Notes under the pieces: generated by a model
What the model was told of the DNA's origin: nothing
The model's input: only the letters and a program-made list of their open reading frames with translations
Database searches by the model: none
Shown here: positions 7,874 through 17,736 of the stretch, one piece after another
Numbering within the stretch: position 1 is the first letter of the stretch
Layout of the letters: each line of letters begins with the position of its first letter
Translations under genes and position numbers: made by a program
Assembly (NCBI GenBank): GCA_002842035.1
Contig: PHBP01000002.1
Coordinates: 124,001-188,000, forward strand
DNA from: Candidatus Cloacimonetes bacterium HGW-Cloacimonetes-2
GTDB taxonomy: Bacteria > Cloacimonadota > Cloacimonadia > Cloacimonadales > Cloacimonadaceae
Length of the DNA stretch: 64,000 nucleotides
Direction of reading: 5' to 3'

Positions 7874-10800
7874 ATGTATATAGACCATAGATACGAAGTA
7901 TTGGAAGGCTTGGGAACAGGTTCCTGGGCAACTGTCTATAAAGTTCGGGATATACGTACAGACAAGCTTTATACTCTGAAGCTGTTTCAATACATCCCCT
8001 CAGACGAGCTGTATTCCAGGTTTAGTGCAGAGGAGATGCATCATATCACAAAGATTGAGCATCCCAATCTTAGCCACGTAGTGGATTTTGGCCATGTAGG
8101 TGATCATATCTATTTTATTAGCGATTACTTTGAAGGTTCTACGCTGAATAACTTCCGCTTTAGCAAGACCAAGATTGAGCTGTTATATGACATAATAGTA
8201 CAGATTGCCTATGCTTTGAATGCATTACACGCTCAGAATATCATTCATAAAGACCTGAAGCTGGAAAACGTGCTTTACAAGATAGAGAACAACAAGGTAG
8301 AGCTCAGGATAATAGACTATGGCTTTACCAAGGTTGATTCCAATGCTGATTCACAAATGATATCAGGCACTCTGCCCTATATCGCTCCGGAAGTTTATAT
8401 GGGCAAAGGTGCAAATCATACCAGCGATTTCTACTCTCTGGGTGTAATGTTGTATCGAATCACTACCGGATCATTGCCTTATAGCATAGATCAGATCAAT
8501 GCTCTGATGACAGGTAACCAGCAGTACTTTATTCCCATCTTCCCCTCTGAGCTAAATCCGGATATACCGCTTCCTCTGGAGAAGTTTATACTAAAGTTAT
8601 TAGAGAGAAATCCAGAGAATAGATTCCACGATGCACAGGAGATTATCGGCTACATCAATCGCATCCAGCACAAGGAGTATCCATTCTCCTCTTCGTGGTC
8701 TATCTTGAATACAATCCGGTTCAATAGTTATATTGTTCGGGAGAAATACTCGCATCAGCTATTGGATTTCATCCCGGCAGTTGAAGCCGGCAACGGCAAG
8801 ACTATCTCGCTGGTTGGGGGTGATGGACTGGGTAAAGACAGTATTTTGTCATTATTCAGATATCACATACTGAGTGGTGAGTATTTCCTCTTTGATTATA
8901 GCTGCACAAAGACCGATCACGAAGCATTCTTTGCCTTGATTAAGGAGTATCTTGCATCCCTATCTCAAGAAGAATTGAGTGCAAATCAGACCCTGCAACA
9001 AATATCTGCCAAATTCAAGCACTACCTGTTTGAGTCGGAAAAAGAATCCAAGGGAATTGCACAATCCCAGGATGAGCTAATGGCGGATTTTGAGAGCGTC
9101 AGGATGCTGCTCAAAGAGCTGTCCGAACGAAAGCCGGTGATCTTTATCATCAGGGATTTCCAGTTTGTACACAGACACACCATAGACTTTATCAACTTCC
9201 TTTCCTCGTTCATAGTGCAGAGCAGGGTACTGATCGTGCTCAGTTGTAACGACTTCAATAAGGTCAAGTTACTGGATCACACTATCCTTTTGGCTCTTCC
9301 TCCTCTGAATTACGATGAAGCATCCAGCTATACCAGCAAACTATTGGGAGAGAAACTGCCGGAAAATCTGGTAAACGCCATATTCTCCCGCTCAGCAGGT
9401 AATCCTCACTTTATCAGAGAGATACTAGTAGATCTAATCCAGAAGAAGAAGATAGTCTTCGAAGATAGATTCCGATATCCGGACAATCTGGATGGCTATG
9501 CCTTGCCAACGAGATTAATTCATTCTGTTTATTCCAGAATGAGCCATCTCACGCTAAATAACTATCAATACTTGCAAAAGATAGCAATCGTGCAGACCAA
9601 GCTATCCAGATCGTTGATTAGAAATATACTGGAGATCAGCGATGTCGAGCTCTATTCATTGATCAATGAGGCTGTTTACAACGAGCTGCTACTCAAGGAT
9701 GGAAAGAACTATCAGTTCTCTTTCCAAGAAGCTAAAGCCAGGCTGATTTCCGAGCTGGAACCTACCGAGCATATTTCTATATCAAAGAAAGTCCTCCAGC
9801 ATTACAAAGACCAAGTAATCCACAGTCCGGAACTGTGCAGAGGCATTATCAGAAATGCTGAGATAGCCGGTGATCTTGAAAAGACCCGATACTATCTCCT
9901 CAAGCTCTATCATATCTACGATGCTGACCATTTACAGGAAGATGCTTACGAGACAATTCTGAGGGTGGTTCTTCTCGATGTGGATTCGGACCTGGATGTC
10001 CCAATGAAGGAAGTGATCGAAGATCTGAACCTCTTCCAAGCCAAAACTGAGATTACAGGCTTTGTAAAACAAGCTGAAACCCTGGTCAAGAAGCTTAAGA
10101 AAGTGCCGGATATTTTTGAGAAGTTTATCCTATTGGGGACGATGGATCTGCTCTCGGAGAACGTAAAAAGCGCTGTTAAGAACTTTAACAAAGCCGAAGA
10201 ATCAGCTCTTACAGGCAAGCAGAAGATACTGTGTTGGCAGTATCAAGCCCAAATCTATACCCGGATTGATCCAAAGATTATGAAGGACTATCTGGATAAG
10301 ATATCCCGATTCACTTTACCACTGGATATGCAGATTCTCTATGTGGATAGATTGGCAGTTTACTACTCGCTGATGAAAGATACGGATAGAGCGATCAAGA
10401 CAATCGAGACTTTCTTTGAAGCGCTGCCTCCGGAACACGATACCAGCGTAATGATCCGTCTTGCAGCAATGCATAATGATCTCGGGGTATTCTATAGCGA
10501 TCAAAAGAACATCGAAGAAGCCACGGAGCACCTCAATAGCGCCTTGAACATTTGGAAGCGCTACAACATCAAGCGCTATCTCGGCTTGATCTACAATAAT
10601 ATCTCTGATCTCTACCTCAAGCAAGGCTTGATCCTGCAATCTGAAGAATACTCCAGAATGGCTTACTACTATGCGGATAAGCTCAATCTGGTGATGAATA
10701 AAGCTCTTGCACTGCTGAATCAGGGTGAAGCGAGAATCAAGATGGGAGACTTTAGGGAAGCAGAAAACAAGCTGATCGAGAGTAGGGAACTGATACTAAG

Positions 10801-13330
10801 CATTGGCAGTAAAAAGTATCTGGATTCGATCCAAAGAAACTTGGCGCTAGCAAAGAGCAAAATAGGTGGGTTTGCATATTACTATAAGTTTATCCAAGAG
10901 AATGAACCTGAACTGATCACTGGCTATATACGCGAGATCAATCCTCTGGTCAAGACCTACTTCTATTATCTGCACGAAATGGCAAATCCCAAGAAGCTAA
11001 AGAAACTTATTCGCAAGAATGTCCACATCAACTACAAGCATATTTATGAGGACGAGTTTTATCACAATATCCTTAGCCTTTTGGCACTATCAGAAAAGGA
11101 CTTTGAGAGAGCCCAGGCAGAGCTGAAGAAAGCTATGAAGTATGCCGGCGACATAAACAATAACTATGCTATTGCCGTGTTTTATGTGCTTCAAATTACC
11201 TGTTTATACGGCTTGGGTGATCATAAACGGGCTCAGGAACTGCTTTCCATAGCAAAGAACATGGTTCAAACCCACAATTACCAGTATTGGCTATACAACC
11301 TGCTGATTTGGGAGCTAAAACTTGATCTTCTGAATGCAGAGATTCCTCTCAGAGACATTCTAAGGCGATGCAACTCGACTATGCAGGAATGTCAAGAAAG
11401 AGAATACTACCAGCTGGTTGTTGAGCTATTCCAGATCAATATTCAGGTCTTATTGGATCTGGGAGCAGAGTCACTAGCCCAAAAGGTCTTTGATGAGTAT
11501 AAGATATACTTGGAACAAATCACTTCGGACATAGACGATGAGGATCGTCAAAACTATCTCGGTTATTGCAGGTATAGCCTGAAAAACGTTCGCAAGTTTG
11601 ATATGCTCGAGATCGTATCCAGAAGAAAAGACCTCCGCAGTAATTGGAACGAGCTACTTTACAATATTGCTAACGTCAACACAGTGGATAGGATTCAATT
11701 CCTCATAGAGAAGGGTTTAAGACAGGTTATATCACCTTGGCAATTCAGATTGATGGAGTATTCTGAGAGGATATCCAGTTTCTATACTGTGCAGTGCCTC
11801 AATTGTGAAAGAGACCGCATCTTAGCCCCAGAACTACACCCCTACATTGATAAGGCAGTCAAGAGCGATAACATCGTTACCACAAACTTCCAGGAGCAGA
11901 ATGTGGTAATCGTGCCTCTGAAAACAGGGACAAAACCAATTGGCCTTCTAATTCTGGCAGATCAAAACGAACTGGAGTTTTCAAGGCAGGAACTCTCCAT
12001 ACTGCGTAGCATAAAGCAGCATCTATCAGCCTTGATTATTCGGATCAGGGATTACACCCAGATAACCCAACGCATAGAAAAGATGAACCAATTGATGCAG
12101 ATATCCCATGAACTGATGAGAGTAGTTGATATTGCCACTCTGGAACATGAGATAGTGACTGCAGCCATCAATTTCACAAACAGCAGCCGGGGCTTCCTGA
12201 TCAAGAAAGACAATGAGGGAAACAACGTCTACAAAATCCACCTAGACAGAAACAATCAGGTGCTATCCTCCATCTCAGGGATATGTAAATCCGCAATCAG
12301 CACCAGCGCGGTCACCGGAACTCCTGTCTTCACTTACAATGCTTTGGAAGATGATCGATTCAAAGGCTCAATCAGTGTTCAGGATTATTCCATTAATGCC
12401 CTCTTTTGTGCTCCACTAAGAGTAGATGATGCAATTTACGGCTTCCTTTATCTTGATAACCTGGGCGAAAACAACCGTGAGATGTACCTTACAACAGAAA
12501 TTGTAGACCTCTTTATCGAACAGATCAGCGTAGCTCTTAAAAATGCGAGCCAATACGCCTCTGTGATCAGAAAGAATTCAGAGCTAAACGCTTTTGAAGA
12601 ACTTAAAGATGAATTTATGGCGATTGTCGCACACGAACTCAATACACCTCTTACCACGCTCCAGAGCTATGTGTCCAGACTAAAGCGAAATCTCTACGCA
12701 GATGAAGACGAGCGTAAAGAGATCATCCAGAAGATCGAGAATTCAGTGAAGAAACTGATCCTGACTACAACCGATATCACAACGATGAACAACTACAATC
12801 TCACCAAGCAGCTTGTCAAAGCGCCAATCGACATTCGCGAGATCCTGGAGCTGGTACAACAGGAAGTCGAGATAATATCTCGCAAACGCAAGATGTTCAT
12901 CAAGATGGAGATCGAAAAAGACCTCCCAATGCTTGAGGCAAACTGGGAAGCATTGCACCTGATGATTTACAATATAGTTCTCAATGCAATACGCTTTACA
13001 AACGACTTTGGGACAGTAATCATCGGAGCAAGGATCTCAGCTTTCCAACAAGAGAAAATCGATGGTAAAGATTCTGTAGTAATCTTTGTTCAGGACAATG
13101 GCATCGGAATACCTGAATACCAGCTGAAGAATGTCTTCCGTAAATTCTATGAACTGAACGAGATCTATGCTCACAAATCCGGAACTGTAGAATATCGTTC
13201 ATCAGGCTTGGGACTGGGCTTGGCAACTTCTCGCAGGATAGCTGAGCTTCACAGAGGCCAGATTTGGATTAAAAGTAAAGAAAACGAAGGAACAACAGTA
13301 TTTATCAGCCTTCCAGTGAAGGCTCGCTGA
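7874..13330 (+). CDS. giant Ser/Thr protein kinase - AAA ATPase - TPR - GAF - histidine kinase hybrid
   Basis: The 1818-residue protein carries two complete kinase modules. Residues ~8-265 are a Hanks-type kinase: Gly loop GLGTGSWATVYK, catalytic loop HKDLKLENV near 125, a DYG in place of DFG, and APEVY. A STAND/AAA-like region follows, with a P-loop GGDGLGKDS near 313 in which the usual Ser/Thr after GK is Asp. TPR-like helices fill ~680-1230. GAF-type regions lie at ~1270-1390 and ~1405-1570. A HisKA H-box (VAHELNTPL, His ~1588) and HATPase (NIVLNAIRF, DNGIGIP, GLGLGLA) end it. No transmembrane segment is evident, so it should be cytoplasmic. Such fusions occur in cyanobacteria and other bacteria as multi-input sensors. 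No cognate receiver is adjacent. Confidence 0.92.
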   Translation: MYIDHRYEVLEGLGTGSWATVYKVRDIRTDKLYTLKLFQYIPSDELYSRFSAEEMHHITKIEHPNLSHVVDFGHVGDHIYFISDYFEGSTLNNFRFSKTKIELLYDIIVQIAYALNALHAQNIIHKDLKLENVLYKIENNKVELRIIDYGFTKVDSNADSQMISGTLPYIAPEVYMGKGANHTSDFYSLGVMLYRITTGSLPYSIDQINALMTGNQQYFIPIFPSELNPDIPLPLEKFILKLLERNPENRFHDAQEIIGYINRIQHKEYPFSSSWSILNTIRFNSYIVREKYSHQLLDFIPAVEAGNGKTISLVGGDGLGKDSILSLFRYHILSGEYFLFDYSCTKTDHEAFFALIKEYLASLSQEELSANQTLQQISAKFKHYLFESEKESKGIAQSQDELMADFESVRMLLKELSERKPVIFIIRDFQFVHRHTIDFINFLSSFIVQSRVLIVLSCNDFNKVKLLDHTILLALPPLNYDEASSYTSKLLGEKLPENLVNAIFSRSAGNPHFIREILVDLIQKKKIVFEDRFRYPDNLDGYALPTRLIHSVYSRMSHLTLNNYQYLQKIAIVQTKLSRSLIRNILEISDVELYSLINEAVYNELLLKDGKNYQFSFQEAKARLISELEPTEHISISKKVLQHYKDQVIHSPELCRGIIRNAEIAGDLEKTRYYLLKLYHIYDADHLQEDAYETILRVVLLDVDSDLDVPMKEVIEDLNLFQAKTEITGFVKQAETLVKKLKKVPDIFEKFILLGTMDLLSENVKSAVKNFNKAEESALTGKQKILCWQYQAQIYTRIDPKIMKDYLDKISRFTLPLDMQILYVDRLAVYYSLMKDTDRAIKTIETFFEALPPEHDTSVMIRLAAMHNDLGVFYSDQKNIEEATEHLNSALNIWKRYNIKRYLGLIYNNISDLYLKQGLILQSEEYSRMAYYYADKLNLVMNKALALLNQGEARIKMGDFREAENKLIESRELILSIGSKKYLDSIQRNLALAKSKIGGFAYYYKFIQENEPELITGYIREINPLVKTYFYYLHEMANPKKLKKLIRKNVHINYKHIYEDEFYHNILSLLALSEKDFERAQAELKKAMKYAGDINNNYAIAVFYVLQITCLYGLGDHKRAQELLSIAKNMVQTHNYQYWLYNLLIWELKLDLLNAEIPLRDILRRCNSTMQECQEREYYQLVVELFQINIQVLLDLGAESLAQKVFDEYKIYLEQITSDIDDEDRQNYLGYCRYSLKNVRKFDMLEIVSRRKDLRSNWNELLYNIANVNTVDRIQFLIEKGLRQVISPWQFRLMEYSERISSFYTVQCLNCERDRILAPELHPYIDKAVKSDNIVTTNFQEQNVVIVPLKTGTKPIGLLILADQNELEFSRQELSILRSIKQHLSALIIRIRDYTQITQRIEKMNQLMQISHELMRVVDIATLEHEIVTAAINFTNSSRGFLIKKDNEGNNVYKIHLDRNNQVLSSISGICKSAISTSAVTGTPVFTYNALEDDRFKGSISVQDYSINALFCAPLRVDDAIYGFLYLDNLGENNREMYLTTEIVDLFIEQISVALKNASQYASVIRKNSELNAFEELKDEFMAIVAHELNTPLTTLQSYVSRLKRNLYADEDERKEIIQKIENSVKKLILTTTDITTMNNYNLTKQLVKAPIDIREILELVQQEVEIISRKRKMFIKMEIEKDLPMLEANWEALHLMIYNIVLNAIRFTNDFGTVIIGARISAFQQEKIDGKDSVVIFVQDNGIGIPEYQLKNVFRKFYELNEIYAHKSGTVEYRSSGLGLGLATSRRIAELHRGQIWIKSKENEGTTVFISLPVKAR

Positions 13331-13336
13331 GGTAAG

Positions 13337-16240
13337 ATGCCCCGATTAAGAACAGCTATACCAGCCCTATTGATAGGATTGTCCATAAGCTCTCTATTTG
13401 CTTTGGAGCGCAGTGCACAAAGAGATTTTGAACGCGTACAAGCAATGTACCAAAATGCCAATCTGGCAGAAGCCAAGGTTGAAGCAGAGCTCTTCCTGAT
13501 CAAACATCCGAGTAACGAACACAGATCTACTGTACGTTTCATTAGAGCCGAGACTCAGTTCTATTACAACAACTATCAGGCAGCAATAGATGATTACAAG
13601 CTCATTCTGCGGGATGAGATCGATCCTGTCTTAAGAGCTGAGTCCCTGCTACATATGGGCATCTGCTACTACTACCTGAAAACCTATCATCAAGCTCAGG
13701 AATCGTTTCAGACTCTGATTTCCGAGTATGACTTTGAGTCCTACAAGCATCAAGGTGCTCTTTGGATGGCCAGGATCTTTGCAGAAGGTGGTCAGTATCT
13801 TAGCGCAAAGCGATACTATGAGATAGCCTTGCCAGGAATACATGATAACTCCAATGTCAGGCTTGAGATGTTCTCTGTGCTCCTGAATCTACGAGAGATT
13901 AGCACAGCTATCAGAATGCTGGACAATCTCAATCCCAATGATCCGGGAAGACTGATCTTCCCATACCTGGAAGCTCTACTTAGCTTCTATCTGCGAGTAG
14001 GCTTTTACGATGACTTTGATGGAGCTCAACTAGAATATAGAATCACCCCTGAGAACTCCACCAATGCCATCAGATTGCTCAATATCCGCCGTTGGCTTTT
14101 GGAAAACAACTATGACAATGCCCAAATTTACCTATCTGCTCTAACTGAGAGTAGTGACACTGCCACGTATTATAGAGCTCTGTTGCTAAGGGGCAGAGGT
14201 TTTACTCCTGAGGCTGATTATATCCTTGCCGATCTTGTTGGTTCCAGTGATTTTGATATAGCGGTGATGAGCTATTTCGAGCGTTTAAAGATACTCTTTG
14301 AAAGCGATCAACAAGCTGCTTTGACCCAGCTTCAAAACTTCATCGAAACCAATCCCCAATCGAATCTTTTAGGAGAAGCTTACTTTTTGGCAGGCAGCTT
14401 ATCATACCAGAGAAATGAGCATGAGAATGCATTGCGGTATTTCTCCCGCAGCAAAAATTACGATCTGACGGCATTCCAAAAAGAGAGAACAGATGCAATG
14501 ACCGGAGAGTGCTGGCTGATGCTGGGGATGAACAACCAAGCTGAAGAGAACCTGAATAGATACTTAAACCTCTACCCCAAAGGTCTGTTCAGAGATCGTG
14601 CCTGGTTCAATCTTGGTATCACATCATTTCAAAACAGAGATTACAATCAAACCAAGTCTCGTTTGTATGCCCTCAAGACACGTCATCCCGAATCCAAGCT
14701 TATACAGGATGCAAATTTCTACCTGGCAGAATCTGATTTCTTCCTCTCCAATTATACCATTGCTGCCCAAGGCTACAGAACACTATTGGACCTTCACCCC
14801 ACTGACGACGCCCTAAGACTAAGACTGGCTCAATCGCTATATTTCAATCAAAACTTCGCTCAAGCTCTCTCGGTAGTTGATAGCCTTGTAGTAGAGAACC
14901 GGGATTCTGCTCTTTTAAGAGCAAATATCCACTTCAATCGCAGGCAGTTTTCCGCAGCTCTTGAGAGCTATCAACGAGTATATGATCTCAGTCAGAATAG
15001 CGTTCAGCAAACAGAAGCACTAAGTTATAAAGCTCTCACTCTCTATCAATTGGGAAGATTCAGAGAGGCATCCGATCTCTATCTAGAGCTCTCCGGTACT
15101 CAAGCTAATCCCGACACCTATCTATTCCTGGCTGCAAAATCTGCTATGCAATCCGGTAACACCAGCCAGGCAATGGATCTATATGATAGGTTTCTGACCC
15201 AATTCCCGGATTCTGCCCATCTCTACAATGTGCTCTCTGATATGGCTACGATCGATTTCAATCTAAGCCGGTATGGCAGTGCTTATCGCACCTGGGCAAG
15301 TGTCTTGCGTAGATACAAAGACAAAACAGGCTTTACTCAGCAAGAACGCCAAACCCTGAGAGAAGTATTCTCCGGAATTGAGCTCTGTCTCTCCCGGGTG
15401 AGCGGATTTGATGAAGCTGAAGACCTGATCACAATGATAGATCTCTTTAGCTCCGATTATATCAAGTTTGAACTACAATACATCCTCGTAAAGCTCTACG
15501 CTGATCGCGGTATGTGGGAAATGCTGCTCAATGAAGCTGAATCTATCCGTGCCACCGCTGGTATAGAGCGCAAGAACGAGATCGAGCTCCTGATGGCAGA
15601 GTCCCTCATCAAGCTCAATCAAACTGATCAAGCTGATAGCCTGCTCGCAGGCATCTATACCGAAAGCCAATCCATCCCAGCTTTACTCAAATGGGCTGAG
15701 CTCGAGATTCTGGGAGAAGACTACCAATCTGCTCTGGAAAAGCTTAGAACTGCTTATGCTGCCACACGTGAGCCGGATATCTGGATCAGAATGCTGGAGT
15801 GCTCGGAATACTTGGAGTTTCAATCCTATAGCGAGATTTGGGAGCTTGGATCGGAGTATGCCGAAGCCAATCCCTGGTCGCTCACCAGCTTAATGAGATA
15901 CAATCTCAATTCAGAGGATCTTCCCGCAGCCAGACTCGCCGCAATCAATATACTGGATATGAACTTGTCCGATTATTACTATGCCCAGGCATATCTTGTG
16001 GTTGCCGAAACTGATTTCAGGCTGGATAATTTCCAAGACGCAATCCGCTCTCTTGTGCGTATTAGAGAGCTTTATCCGGATTTCCCGGATATTATCAAAG
16101 CGGCTAGTTTTCTACAGATCAAGTCTTTACTTCAAAGCGGAGCTATCTCAGAGGCGCAGCAGTTGTATTGGGAGAGCTTGAATATCCTGGATGAAGATCA
16201 GATATTGATTATCAACAATAAACTGGAGAGCCTGAGATGA
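13337..16240 (+). CDS. exported tetratricopeptide-repeat protein
   Basis: This 967-residue protein begins with a likely signal peptide (MPRLRTAIPALLIGLSISSLFA, cleavage near residue 22). The rest is helical TPR-type repeats throughout, for example RAESLLHMGICYYYLKTYHQAQ and GEAYFLAGSLSYQRNEHENALRYF. It starts 6 bp after the giant kinase behind GAGGTAAG and overlaps the next gene by 4 bp (ATGA). Exported TPR proteins of this kind scaffold envelope complexes. The tight pairing with the following predicted outer-membrane protein suggests a periplasmic partner, but no specific function is recognisable. Confidence 0.85.
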   Translation: MPRLRTAIPALLIGLSISSLFALERSAQRDFERVQAMYQNANLAEAKVEAELFLIKHPSNEHRSTVRFIRAETQFYYNNYQAAIDDYKLILRDEIDPVLRAESLLHMGICYYYLKTYHQAQESFQTLISEYDFESYKHQGALWMARIFAEGGQYLSAKRYYEIALPGIHDNSNVRLEMFSVLLNLREISTAIRMLDNLNPNDPGRLIFPYLEALLSFYLRVGFYDDFDGAQLEYRITPENSTNAIRLLNIRRWLLENNYDNAQIYLSALTESSDTATYYRALLLRGRGFTPEADYILADLVGSSDFDIAVMSYFERLKILFESDQQAALTQLQNFIETNPQSNLLGEAYFLAGSLSYQRNEHENALRYFSRSKNYDLTAFQKERTDAMTGECWLMLGMNNQAEENLNRYLNLYPKGLFRDRAWFNLGITSFQNRDYNQTKSRLYALKTRHPESKLIQDANFYLAESDFFLSNYTIAAQGYRTLLDLHPTDDALRLRLAQSLYFNQNFAQALSVVDSLVVENRDSALLRANIHFNRRQFSAALESYQRVYDLSQNSVQQTEALSYKALTLYQLGRFREASDLYLELSGTQANPDTYLFLAAKSAMQSGNTSQAMDLYDRFLTQFPDSAHLYNVLSDMATIDFNLSRYGSAYRTWASVLRRYKDKTGFTQQERQTLREVFSGIELCLSRVSGFDEAEDLITMIDLFSSDYIKFELQYILVKLYADRGMWEMLLNEAESIRATAGIERKNEIELLMAESLIKLNQTDQADSLLAGIYTESQSIPALLKWAELEILGEDYQSALEKLRTAYAATREPDIWIRMLECSEYLEFQSYSEIWELGSEYAEANPWSLTSLMRYNLNSEDLPAARLAAINILDMNLSDYYYAQAYLVVAETDFRLDNFQDAIRSLVRIRELYPDFPDIIKAASFLQIKSLLQSGAISEAQQLYWESLNILDEDQILIINNKLESLR

Positions 16241-17703
16241 GATATCTGATTTTGTTCATTGCCCTGCTTAGCTCTATCTGCCTGGCACAAGTAGTTGAGC
16301 TCCCGGAGCAAACTGTAGTGGCTGATTCGCCCATCAAGGCTTATCTCTACAAAAAGACTCTTACTTATTCACCCAGCCACACTGCCTATGACTCTTTGCC
16401 GCCCTTTCTGGCTCCGCTAAAGGCTACGCCAAGTGTAGCTCCTATCTACAATCCTTCAAAGTCTGTTAAGATACTTGGTGAGCTAAGTGCTGATACCAAT
16501 GGCGATCTTGCTGCCAGGATATCTCATTATCCTGTCGATCCCAATTTTAAGGCCATAGTACTGGACTACGCACCCACTATTGATAATGCAGGCTACAAAG
16601 CACATCGCCTCAATCTGGACGCATTGATCACTACGAGGGCGCATACGCTTAGTCCCGCCCTAGAGCTCTTTTATAGCAGGGCTGATGGCTTTCATAGCAG
16701 TAACAACAAGCTTAGTCTCAGCCATTATACACGAGAGCTTGATTTGGGCAGGTTCGCCTGGACGCTACCATCAACTGAATTGGCGATAGATCTCTGGGAT
16801 CAGCAAGCTGGGGCTGCTGATGATGGGATTGATTTGCTATTGTCTCATCAAAGCCGGATAGATCTATACAAAACTGCCTTTGATCTGCAATTTACGCATT
16901 ACGGGAGCCAAACTGCCGTAAATCTTGCCTATCATCTACCTCAGCAGCGAATCTTCCTGGAAGACATCAAGCTAGGGCTCATCACTGATTTTAAGAAGCT
17001 GGCTCCCTCCATATCGATGAAGTATAAACCAATTCTTGGCAAATATGAGTACTTGGAGCTTGGACAAACCGCAGGTATTGTAGTAAGTGACCACTTCGAT
17101 CAACTCGATAGCTATACCTGGATACACCGTCCTGATAAGCCGAGAATCCCTATGGAGATTCTCAATCTACGGGCAGATTACTTCAGGATGACTCCACAGA
17201 ACGCCCAGCTCAAAGACTTCCATCTCGAAGCAGTCACCAGCTATACCCTTGGCAAGCCTACGCTATATGATGATCTATCCACATCTGTCCCCGGTATAAT
17301 ACATACTGACCAGTTTGCTCTCCACTTGGGCGGAGGCTTCTCCCTCGAAGCGGAGGATGCTGTCCTGAAGCAACAATTTGATGTAAACCTATGCTATCTT
17401 CCTGAGCATAACTACCGGCGTCTCCCCTATAAGGAGCTGCTTAGCTCGACCACTGAGCTTGATTTTTATGCCACAGGAACACATTACCTGATCACGCTGT
17501 TTCAAAACTATGGCAGATTGGACAGCAACTGGCAAAAGCTCCCCGAAGATGTGGATCTCAATTTTACAATAGACCGCGCCATTACAGAGGAACTGCATCT
17601 TGTGGGTGGAATGAAGCGCATCTTCGGCTCCAAAGCAACCGACTTTGCCGGTCTGCCAATGCGTGGTCGTGAGCTCTGGGCTCTACTAAAGTACTATTAT
17701 TAA
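16237..17703 (+). CDS. predicted outer-membrane beta-barrel protein of unknown function
   Basis: The 488-residue product has a signal peptide (MRYLILFIALLSSICLAQ) and then VVELPEQTVVADSP, which resembles the short N-terminal segment of outer-membrane receptors. After that come alternating-hydrophobicity strands rich in Tyr and aromatic ends, finishing in ...LLKYYY, an aromatic C-terminus as in barrels. It lacks an obvious plug domain. It is translationally coupled to the TPR protein before it. I do not recognise a named family; barrel assignment is inference from composition. Confidence 0.7.
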   Translation: MRYLILFIALLSSICLAQVVELPEQTVVADSPIKAYLYKKTLTYSPSHTAYDSLPPFLAPLKATPSVAPIYNPSKSVKILGELSADTNGDLAARISHYPVDPNFKAIVLDYAPTIDNAGYKAHRLNLDALITTRAHTLSPALELFYSRADGFHSSNNKLSLSHYTRELDLGRFAWTLPSTELAIDLWDQQAGAADDGIDLLLSHQSRIDLYKTAFDLQFTHYGSQTAVNLAYHLPQQRIFLEDIKLGLITDFKKLAPSISMKYKPILGKYEYLELGQTAGIVVSDHFDQLDSYTWIHRPDKPRIPMEILNLRADYFRMTPQNAQLKDFHLEAVTSYTLGKPTLYDDLSTSVPGIIHTDQFALHLGGGFSLEAEDAVLKQQFDVNLCYLPEHNYRRLPYKELLSSTTELDFYATGTHYLITLFQNYGRLDSNWQKLPEDVDLNFTIDRAITEELHLVGGMKRIFGSKATDFAGLPMRGRELWALLKYYY

Positions 17704-17736
17704 CATGTCACAATAAAAAACAGATAAGGAGAAAGT

